From Eretmocerus hayati (taxonomy: Eukaryota > Arthropoda > Insecta > Hymenoptera > Aphelinidae): 64,000 bases of DNA. The position numbers and the translations under genes are program-made. Below are positions 48,870 through 57,880 of this stretch, piece after piece; within the stretch, counting starts at the first letter, position 1, and every line of letters starts with the position of its first letter. The notes under the pieces are model-generated. The model ran no database searches and was not told the DNA's origin. It saw only the letters and a list, made by a program, of their open reading frames with translations. Location: NCBI GenBank assembly GCA_029851415.1, contig CM056742.1:92556748-92620747 (forward strand). The letters are read 5' to 3'.

Positions 48870-50515
48870 TTGTTGATCGATTTTGAGGACTTGGAACCGA
48901 GCAATAATGCCGTCGGGCCAGGACTAAATCACCAGAACGTTATTTCAGACGAGAATGTCTCGAACACAGTGCGACACAATGACCGGGCGGAGATCGGTTC
49001 AGAAAACGGCGGTGACGACTCTATTTCGAAGACTCTACAACAATCGAGATCTAACGACGAGACCAAGCCTAGAATTTCCAATCGACGGGGTAAAGGCGGG
49101 CCACCGCATTTCCGAAACACAACGCGCACGATGAGAACTCGGTCGTCTTCTAAAAATCTGGGTACGGCTGCAGGCGCACCAGGAAGCGAATTGATACGCT
49201 CTGAGACCATCCGTGAGGAAACTCGAAGACAAGTTCGGCGATCTCTTGATCAAGCAGAGGCGATACCGTCCATGGGTTCATCGGAGGTCGACGTAGATCT
49301 TGATGACGCGCGGTCAGAAGTCGGTATACAAATTAATAACGAATTTTATTCGGTAGGGAAACTCACGGGGTGTTGATAGAATTGCGTTCGCGTACAAATA
49401 TGCTCAAGCGCCGCGCCAATGCACAAGACGACCGACTCCAGCGTCTCGAAGAAACTCAACGAGTTGCGGATGAGTTGAATAGAGCAAATTCCGCATGCTT
49501 AGAAATGCACCGAGAGTCGATTATTCAAAACCAAGATGACATCATATGGCTTTCTGAGAATGTTTGCGATAATAAATCGGAAATAGCCCGGGTTGCCACG
49601 GATACGGAGTATGCAGTACGTTTATGTGAAGCAAATGATACCGTAACCGAACAACTCCATGAAAAGTCTATGAGGCTCGAAGAGCAAGTATCAAGAGACA
49701 AAATCAAATTGACAGAAATGATTCGCCGCCGTCCGACGTATACAAATAGTTCACGTGCTGAAATAACACCGAAACTGAAACTTGACTTGCCAACATTCAG
49801 CGGAGCGCGTTTCAATTGACCAGCACGATTTCTACGCGATTTAGAAAATTATGTTACGGTATTGCAATGCGACGCGGATACTTTAGCAATTGCACTATCT
49901 CAAGCGATGAGAGGCCCTGCGCGCGATTGGTGAAATTATGTTGGGGCGTCTGTTACTTCGTTCGACGAATTCAAGTCAAGATTTACGGAAAAATATTGGG
50001 ATGTGCATGCACAAGAGGAGGCGCGTCGTAATCTTGATCAAGGTTATTACACAGCGGAAGAATCTATAAGTCGTGGCGAATACGCTTTGAAATTGTATGA
50101 CGAAGTAACACAATTGACGGACACACCAAGTGATCGAGTGATAGTAGAAAGGCTTTCTCGACATTTCGACGAGCAAGTACGGCAGTCAATCTCATGAAAT
50201 AGAGTGGACTCGGTTGACGCGCTAGTCAAGCTACTTGATACAGTAGATTTGGCGGGTAATCTAAACTTACGCAACCCTAGAGCGAGGTATGTAGATTTTC
50301 ACGAAAACGGTGATGGAAAATCAAGTCGAAATCTGCGCTTCAATGGAAATATAAATACTAATAATGATCGACAGGCGTATCAGGCCAGAAATGATAATAA
50401 TCCAGATCGGTCAACCTCTACACCGACACAAATACGTGCGCGGACACCAGAAAGACGAAGTAATGGTAATTATCGTCCATCCACACCTCACTCGAATGCG
50501 TATCGCTCAAATTAG
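48870..50515 (+). pseudogene. Gypsy gag remnant (capsid-type), broken
   Basis: Gag forms the intracellular particle. The N-terminal part (48870-49376) is polar and Arg/Glu-rich. A frame change near 49370 leads into a coiled-coil segment (residues such as RLQRLEETQRVADEL) and then the capsid-like region with LKLDLPTFSGA, ALSQAMRGPARDW and a YW...AQEEARR segment, typical of retrotransposon Gag. In this second frame there are TGA stops at 49817, 49931 and 50195, and TAG at 50513, which may be the natural end. The C-terminus is Asn/Arg/Ser-rich. I see no CCHC zinc knuckle. Start codon not determined. Confidence 0.75.
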
Positions 50516-50771
50516 CCGGCCTCACAGTCTAATGCGCGAGACAGCGTGGCGCCACGTCAAACTCCAAGTAGAGAGGCGAGCCGCGAGTGCACTATTCCTA
50601 CTACCGGGGCAAATTCTCGGAACCCGCAGCAGGCAAGCAATTATAAACGTTCAAGCGGTGTGAACGAGATCGACATACAAACAGATCATGAGGACTCGGA
50701 AAATGAGTAGTCGCTGCACAGTTTCCACACCATCTCCAGAGTAGTAAAATCTTATCTTCTTTGGAAAATTC

Positions 50772-53230
50772 ATGTTACAAAAGGATGCCAGTGCAGCGAT
50801 TCCTCGCCGTGTGGGAAAAAATTTCAGAAAAAGATTATTGAAGAAACAAAGCGTTAAAAACGCAAATGAGTCAAGCGTGCTCGTTTTCGCGGAAGCATTG
50901 GCAGAAAGCAACGAACTTGGAGTAGAGACTAACTTGTCCTTGTATGAGGGGTGTGTGGGCGCTGATCGTGAAGATTTATTTGAGATCATGTCGTCATGTG
51001 AAAAGGGATCCACGCAGATCGATATAGCGAAGCGAGATGCACCCGAAACCGACCCGCAGATTGAGCGTACAACCGAAATGGGGTCGAGGACTAAGGAAAT
51101 TCGAGCTCGATACGAGATGGTGGATGATTTCACGTACGATCGTCGGAGATTTGAGGATTCCGATAATGTTTCACAGCAATCTAGGAAACAAGGAGGAATC
51201 TTCTCGAAGTGTCAGGAGATTAATTCAGTTCTTTTACGAGACGAATCATGAAACGAAAACGAATATACAACGGAGCCGGAAGAAGTTCCGAGGACCCGAT
51301 GCCCAGAGATAAAAATCCTCGAAGAGGTACAAATAAAAGTTTTATTAGATACTGGTAGTAAGTTAACATGTGTTTCTGAGGAAGTATATGAAAAATATGA
51401 CGCATTATGGAAAGTTTGCGCGACGTTACCGGTAACAGGTATGCAGGCGTGCGGGTTTACCAGCGAAAAGTCTCATCGCATCAAGAAGCAGTTTCGAGCC
51501 CAAATAAAAATCGGTGATGCTAAAACGTGGGCTGATTTTCTGGTTATTCCAAAACTGGTACGTGAATGTATTTTTGGAATTAATATTCTCGCTAGTTTGG
51601 GGGCGAAGCTCGACTTAGGAACCGGAGAAATACTATTCAAAATTGGGCAACAGGTTGTAAAACTGAATTACGAGGTCATTCATTTTCCTACGCGTGAGTT
51701 GGAGCGAATCCGGGAGTTATGTGCTATAGACCCGTACGACATAGATTCGGCCATAGGAGATTGTGTAGAAGCGTATGTATTAACTGAGGAGATGATACGC
51801 GCTGAAGTAGAATCAACCATCGGGTTTACTGAAAAACAGAAGCATCGTCTATTCGCTATTATTATACGGTTTGAGCATATTTTCAGCAATTTATCGGGTA
51901 GATTCAAGAATTTCCAGTACAAAGTCAGGATGAGGGATGTTGACCCGTATAAACAGAAATCATACCCGATTCCGATTAAATTTCGTGAAAGAGTTGATCG
52001 TGAAATGTTGAGGATACTTAAACTAGACGTGATAAAGCCTTCGGAGAGTGAGTATATCAACCCTCTAGTCGTCGTTATAAAGAAGGACGGATCAGAAAGG
52101 CTGTGTCTGGACGCGCGCGAACCGAATGCGCGTACCGAGGACGATCATGAGGGATCGGAAGAAATCGACGAGAATTTTAGAAAATGTGCGGGAGTGCGGG
52201 TCATGTCAAGTTTCGATCTCGTCGCTAGTTTTTGGCAGTGCGAACTTCATCCTGAGAGCAGGAAGTTTTTCGCTTCCCAATACAGAGGGAGGATTTATCA
52301 GTGGAAAATTACCCCATTTGGGGGAAGAACGAGTGTTTCGGCGTTAAAAAGAGCATCTCGAAGGATACACCACGTCATGGGGGACTCCTTGCTTGATTTC
52401 GTCGATGATTGGCTATTAGTCTCGGAATCAGAAGGCGAACATCTGGACCACATCGAGCGATTTTTCACGTTCATAGAGGAAGAAGGTGTGACTCTAAGCT
52501 TCGAAAATCGGACTTTTGCAAACGCGAAACCAAATTCTTAGGGCACATTTTGAGTACCGAAGGGCTACAGCCAGACCTTGAAAAGGTAGACACGATAAAA
52601 AAATTTCCTACACCTAGAAACGCTCGTCAATTGAAAGGGTTTTTGGGTGTGTTACAGTTTTGTTCAAAATTCACGAACAGGTTGTCGGAAGAGATTTCAG
52701 CTCTTCTAGAGTTACTGAGATCAGGCGTGAAATGGAATTGGACCAAATTTCACGATTTGGCTCTCAATAGAGTGAAGGAGGTATTCAACCACGACATGTT
52801 CTTATCTCATCCTCGCCGCGATTCAAATTTTCAACTGTTTTGTGACGCGTCAATTCAATCGATTGGGGCTATTTTGACTCAAGATGATGAAAATGGTCCT
52901 AGAGCAGTGACTATGGCCAGTAGGACGTTGAAATCATTCGAGAAGAGATATATGATAAGTGAGCTTGAACTTTTGAGTATCGTATGGTCGTGATCAAATT
53001 CCGTCCTTTCATCCTCGCAGCCGAAATACACGTGAAAACGGATCACAAAGCTCTTTCGTATCTGATGACTTGTCGTTTTCTGAATGCTAGACTAACTCGC
53101 TGGATGTTAGCCATACAAGATTTCAATCTAAAAATGTCACACATTCTAGGTAAAGAGAACATTGCGGCAGATGCATTGAGTCGTATGGGGTACGAGGAAG
53201 GAGCAAAAACTCCGGAAGATTTGATAATTT
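50772..53230 (+). pseudogene. Gypsy pol remnant: protease, reverse transcriptase, RNase H; broken
   Basis: In order: an acidic leader (50772-51248), a TGA stop at 51249, aspartic protease with active-site DTGS (51348-51359), and reverse transcriptase with KKDGSERLCLDARE, MSSFDL, PFGG and the catalytic FVDD (52398-52409). A frameshift follows near 52505-52520, then FLGHILS, the connection region and RNase H with FCDAS. A second frameshift near 52985 precedes TDHKALSYL and GKENIAADALSR (ending near 53190). The domain order without chromodomain is usual for Ty3/Gypsy. No HHCC or DDE integrase motif follows in any frame, so integrase has been lost or deleted. The copy cannot make a continuous Pol. 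Confidence 0.85.
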
Positions 53231-53553
53231 ACGCTATCTCAATGCGAAAACCATCAAAACACATCGCAGATCAAATCAAGAATATTCAACGTCAACAGGA
53301 GGAACGATTAACGATACTGGAAAATACTGCCAAGGATCAATGGGATGCGATAGCCGCGTTGGCAAACGAAATAAGGAATGTGAAAAATGATTTGGCCGAA
53401 AGAGATCGAATTATTGGTCGATGCTGTCGACATGTGAGGCGAACTGAATGTCGAGTCAGTGAGTTGCGAGATGAACATTCAAGATGTTATCAAACAGTAG
53501 TGAACTTAGGAGAAAGAGCAGCCCAGATTTCCCAGCGACTGATAAGAGAGTGA
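53231..53553 (+). pseudogene. Coiled-coil tail fused in frame after RNase H
   Basis: The same frame continues for about 108 codons beyond the RNase H end, where the integrase zinc-binding domain is expected. The sequence is charged and heptad-like (QRQQEERLTILENTAKD, NEIRNVKNDLAERDR) with a Cys pair (RCCRH) and resembles coiled-coil segments elsewhere in this element. I infer an internal deletion that removed integrase and joined RNase H to a downstream ORF. Function unknown. Confidence 0.5.
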
Positions 53554-53822
53554 ATAATTCGTCGAAGAAACGAAGGAGACACAAGTTTTTCGGTGGAAGA
53601 TCAGTTGTCTAGATTAACGTTTGATGATACTCAATCAGATTAAGCTACATGATTGTACAGATATGAGGATGAATAAACAAATATGAATCCGATTCAATAA
53701 CAAAGAGTTCAAGAGTTTTCTTTATATAAATAATCTTCCTGATTAGAGCAAGATCATTGAGAATATTTCCAAGGTTTATACGTGGAAAGATACGTATACA
53801 TATTTCCGAGTCAAATAAAAGA

Positions 53823-53824
<2 letters not shown>
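53554..53824. other. Gypsy interior, no gene seen
   Basis: AT-rich sequence following the pol remnant. I see no LTR, polypurine tract or domain here. Confidence 0.4.
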
Positions 53825-53854
<30 letters not shown>

Positions 53855-53863
53855 TATATATAG
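53825..53863. repeat. (TA)n microsatellite
   Basis: An almost pure TA run of about 39 bp, interrupted once. Confidence 0.9.
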
Positions 53864-54061
53864 CATGCCATATTAACATTGCTCAATTGAATTTGTTTTA
53901 AATGGTATCATATTCGTAAATCGGCATCGGAGGACTAATTTTATTTCTCTATCAATCTCGAGTTTGAGATCGATTAATTGAGAAATTAACGATCGGGTTT
54001 GATCGTGGAGGTGTTATTTAATGAAAAAATTGCATATGACAGACATCGAGAGAAAAAAGTC

Positions 54062-54134
54062 GCCTGGACCCAGATTTGAACTGGGGGCCTTCTTCACACC
54101 GGGAAAGACACTCTACCAGCTGAGCTATCCAGGG
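54062..54134 (-). tRNA. tRNA-like gene, copy 1 (anticodon arm aberrant)
   Basis: On the - strand: acceptor CCCTGGA/TCCAGGC (first pair C-C mismatched), perfect A box TAGCTCAGCTGG, good D stem (GCTC/GAGT), perfect T stem CCCAG/CTGGG with loop TTCAAAT, and a T6 run just downstream that would terminate RNA polymerase III. The anticodon stem pairs poorly and position 33 would be C, so no anticodon can be assigned with confidence (GGT by position). It could be a tRNA pseudogene, a SINE head or a divergent functional small RNA. Confidence 0.6.
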
Positions 54135-54404
54135 CTCCAGGAACTCTTGTCTCGATGTCATGCATATGCGCGCCTATTTCTTTGCCGAAGGCGCCTGAAA
54201 TCAGGTTACACTTTTCGAACTTGACTCGTCCTCTTATGTTTCAAATGGTATTATATTCGTAAATCGGCATCGGAGGACTAATTTTATTTCTCTATCAATC
54301 TCGAGTTTGAGATCGATTAATTGAGAAATTAACGATCGGGTTTGATCGTGGAGGTGTTATTTAATGAAAAAATTGCATATGACAGACATCGAGAGAAAAA
54401 AGTC

Positions 54405-54477
54405 GCCTGGACCCAGATTTGAACTGGGGGCCTTCTTCACACCGGGAAAGACACTCTACCAGCTGAGCTATCCAGGG
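54405..54477 (-). tRNA. tRNA-like gene, copy 2
   Basis: Identical to copy 1 over 73 nt, 343 bp away, with the same downstream T6 terminator and the same defective anticodon arm. Confidence 0.6.
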
Positions 54478-54533
54478 CTCCAGGAACTCTTGTCTCGATG
54501 TCATGCATATGCGCGAAATTGTTTTAGTGCTTC

Positions 54534-54770
54534 ATGCCGGTTTCAAAATTCAAGGGTGCGAGGCAACGTATGAATAGGAAGCTCAAACGAATACGAAATT
54601 GTGTTGGGCGATTACAGGAAGAAATTCACAAACTGAAGAATAATCATGAGGGCAAGCACAATGAAACTAATCGGGGACAAATAAATGAACGAAAAACGAA
54701 ACGGAAGATTGCCTGGTTATTTCTAACGAAGTTTCGTGGGAAGAATTTGAGAATCTCCGAATTGATGTAG
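54534..54770 (+). pseudogene. Basic coiled-coil ORF fragment
   Basis: About 78 codons rich in Lys, Arg, Asn and Glu (RLQEEIHKLKNN, NERKTKRK). No conserved domain. In style it resembles the coiled-coil tail at 53231-53553 and the ORF at 62639, so it may be a remnant of the Gypsy element's extra 3' ORF. Confidence 0.35.
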
Positions 54771-56629
54771 GTAGTTTATAAAGACTAGCACTAGAAATAT
54801 TGTACAAGATCAAAAAGCGCGGTAGCGCCTTGCTGGCGAGTATATGAAAGAGAAGAACATATGTGAGAAAGAGAGAGAGAGCGCGCGCAAGGCCGCCGTG
54901 CCTTATATACGCTGAGTTGGGCCGTTTTAACCTCACACATTTTTTCGAACTTACTTATTTCATGCTTTTCTGGGTTCAGGAGGGTCTCAATCCCTCTGAA
55001 CCCATTATTTCGGTCCTCAACAAGGATATTGGCAAGTCATTCCGCCGCTGACAGCATTTAGTGCCGAAATATCTTGCTCACTAATTTCGACCCTTCCAAA
55101 TTTTTTCGCGTCAAGATTTCAGCCGCGTCAAGACACTCGAAGTCGAACACAATCGATTGTTGGGGTCGACCACGCGGGACGATCGACTGCGAGAACACAC
55201 GGGGGATGTTTTGATGCAGCCTAGGGAGGGTAGAGAGAAGGAGAGTAAACTCGGTCCGAAAGCCAGAGCTAGCCAGGATACAGTAACGACATATTTTCCA
55301 CGAGAGGCGCTACTAGGCTCTGGGCTAAGGCTTCACCGACACGAAACCGGGACGCTCGTGTGCGTAAGAGGCGTGGATCGCGTTAGCATTACGGAGATTG
55401 AATGTGCCACGCACACTACTTTGACATTTTTCACCTACTACGAGAGGGGATGAAGGAGGCGGAGTCAGTCTTCCTTCCTTTCAGAAGCTATGAGCCAACG
55501 TCGATCTAGCCCAGAACACCCCAGAGCCTCTAGTGGCCAACTCTGAAAGTGTAATTGTATCCTGACAAAAACTAGTTTTGTACACGGCGAAAGCCCAGAG
55601 TTTACTCTCCTTCTCTCTACCCTCCCTAATGCAGCCGCATGTGTAGCAGACGACGTTATTCCGCTCCGGCAGTTTAACATGTTGTAACGTTTTTGATGAC
55701 TATTTTGATTATATTATGCAAAGATAACAGCAGAGATTGAATGCCAATTGATGCCAATCGTAGCACTGCCTACAGCGAGCTTGTAAAAATCAGCTCTCAT
55801 TGTTGGAGAAATAAGAGCCACCAATTGTTGTGGGTTTTCTTGTCTGGAGTGATATTGAGGATAATAGGCCAGAATGTGTGTCATTCTCGCTGTTGTGCAG
55901 TGTCCAGAGTTGATATTCGAAAATATTTGGAGAATTTTGGATTTGATCGTGAGAAAAAATGAGTGCAAGTATCAATCTACATTTCAGCAGAATACTTCGG
56001 ACAGACCCAACTCTGGAGCTATAAATTGTGCATCTCAAAGAGAAGTCGATTAACCACTCTAGTTGAAATGAAGTGTGCAACCAATAGAATATCCTTCGCA
56101 GTGCTTTTTGTGTCTCAATATAAACCTGTCAATGTCCAACACATTAAGAGGGTACGTCTCTCACATCTAGATGTTGTGAGACAGGTCAGTCAATTGACGA
56201 CTGTCGAAGAACAGTTGTGATATATAAGGACTGATATTTTGTACTACTCTGGTTACTTTTGAATATCATATGTCTATTGCGTAATACTCTAATCCAAGGT
56301 CTCAGCTGAGCTCTTACTCATATCACATATGGTATATGGATTTGACTTTCTTGGCGTTAAATTCTGAATAGGATTAGAAAGTTGTACAGGGTTCACCTGT
56401 TTCATCAAGAGTATTACGGAGAAAGAAAGGCACATTTACGCTCTTGGTGGGAAGTGGTAAGTTCAAATTGAAAAAGTTATTACTTGAGTTGTCAATCACT
56501 AAACAAACTGGATCCGTACATCATCTATCTGGAAGTATGTTGAGGATCATTCAAACACATATCACATAATGCTACTGAACCTTCATTTCCCTCAGAATGA
56601 GTTCGCACGAATTGCTCTAACTTCTTGAT
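54771..56629. other. Gypsy interior or older insertions, no gene seen
   Basis: Mixed-composition sequence. A 32-bp inverted pair (TAGGGAGGGTAGAGAGAAGG core at 55221-55252, complement at 55599-55630, one mismatch) brackets about 350 bp that may be a small foldback or MITE-type insertion. A (GA)n stretch lies near 54871. Short frames here have no recognisable domain. Confidence 0.4.
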
Positions 56630-56633
56630 GTGT
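56630..56633. other. Target-site duplication (left), GTGT
   Basis: GTGT directly before the LTR at 56634 equals GTGT directly after it at 61286-61289. A 4-bp duplication is normal for Ty3/Gypsy-type integration. Confidence 0.75.
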
Positions 56634-56773
56634 TGACGATAACCTAATCTTCATTAAATTATCATTTTATGTAATTTTTTAATCAATTTTCACCCAATCG
56701 TGCCGTTTTCATCGCATGTGTGCATGTATGTTACGAATGTAGAAATTTTCACAAAAGAAAAAGTAATTGAAAC

Positions 56774-57335
56774 GTACGCCGCTTAAGCGTACAACTCGTG
56801 ACCAAAACATCGTTACGAGAATTACAATCGCAATATATGCCATTCGTACGGTCTTGCAACGTACGGATGGCAAACAGTAAAAAGCCGTACGCCCATCAGG
56901 CGTACGGCAGCTCAAAGGCGTTTCTAAGATATAAATTGGTCGTAACTCACCGCGAAAAACGTACGCCCATCAGGCGTACGAAACTAAGTGTCAAGTTTGT
57001 GTTTTAACCGCGTACGCCCATCAGGCGTACACATTTTGAGCCTACCATTGGTTTTATTTAGTAGCCATAATTCAATCCAAATAACGTACGTTCGATCAGC
57101 ATACGATCTTAAGAATATCCATGAAATTAAGGATTAGGCAGCATTTCCTATCAGAAACATACGCTCATCGACCGTACTCAGGGTATTAATAAATCACGTG
57201 ATGGCCATCAGCGGCATATATGCGTACGCTCTTCACCCGTACGCATGTTTCCATGCAAGTTTCTACATACGATTCGTACGCCGTTCCGGCGTACAATTAG
57301 ATACGACATTCAATCGTACGCTTCCCAAGCGTACG
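56774..57335. promoter_or_regulatory. Cluster of ~10 short CGTACG-type hairpins in the LTR U3
   Basis: Palindromes begin at 56774, 56846, 56884, 56960, 57012, 57085, 57158, 57222, 57275 and 57315, about 40-75 bp apart. Examples: GCCGTACGCC-CATCA-GGCGTACGGC (loop 5), CGTACGCTT-CCC-AAGCGTACG, and GTACGCCG-TTC-CGGCGTAC written as stem-loop-stem. Stem bases change in matched pairs (CC/GG, TT/AA, CG/CG), which implies that pairing or dyad symmetry is maintained. The cluster is repeated in the 3' LTR. Confidence 0.75.
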
Positions 57336-57354
57336 GTTTCTATTTCATCTTGCC

Positions 57355-57362
57355 TATATAAG
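57355..57362 (+). promoter_or_regulatory. TATA box of the LTR promoter
   Basis: TATATAAG lies just downstream of the last hairpin; transcription should start about 25-30 bp further on. The 3' LTR has the same box at 60940-60947. Confidence 0.7.
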
Positions 57363-57703
57363 AACGACGAAAAAAGAATCAGAGGAAGTTTTTTACCCGA
57401 GACCAGTAGAGGCGGAACTCTCGCCGTCTAAGTTTTTTTTTACAGCCTCACGTGCGCCCGCACGTCGAGGCTGGACGGGTAGCCGGTATGGCCGTGGCAT
57501 TGCGCCGCGGTGACGATCACGGCGGATAACTTAAGTTACGTTAGTGTGCGTGGGTGATGTGTGTTTTATATACAATCATTGTGCGAGGTAGTGGCCCTGA
57601 CATCCCTAGCATAAAAACTATGAGTTTTTATCATTCAAAAAATACCCCTACCACCCCCACTCATCCTGTTATCCGTCACCGCCTCCCGGTGCACCCGTCA
57701 ATT

Positions 57704-57720
57704 TGTCGCCCAACGTCCGG
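57704..57720 (+). promoter_or_regulatory. Primer binding site, tRNA-Lys-like
   Basis: TGTCGCCCAACGT a few bases after the LTR resembles the common Lys-tRNA binding site TGGCGCCCAACGT, with one mismatch in the CCA-complementary triplet. Confidence 0.55.
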
Positions 57721-57880
57721 GCCCCGGAAGACCTCGTCTTCCGCCAGCATCCCCATATGCTGGTTACTGACGACCCTGAAGAGTGAAACCATGCAGACGA
57801 CCCTCCTCTGGACTTCCGAGTTGGCCAAGAGGAGGAACGAAGACTCGGTGGCGCCCTACTCAACATGAATCAACCCTGGA

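Larger units (their letters stand above)
53901..54517. repeat. 343-bp tandem duplication containing two tRNA-like genes
   Basis: AATGGTAT(C/T)ATATTCGTAAAT recurs at 53901 and 54244. The copies are almost identical for about 270 bp, then differ: copy 1 continues with a ~70-bp segment that links it to copy 2. The 68- and 69-codon frames read across them are translations of the tRNA-like sequence and not genes. Confidence 0.9.
56634..57700 (+). repeat. 5' LTR of the pol-less element
   Basis: Starts TGACGATAACC and ends GGTGCACCCGTCA, a 5-bp terminal inverted pair TGACG/CGTCA. It contains a cluster of about ten CGTACG hairpins upstream of the TATA box. Confidence 0.92.
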
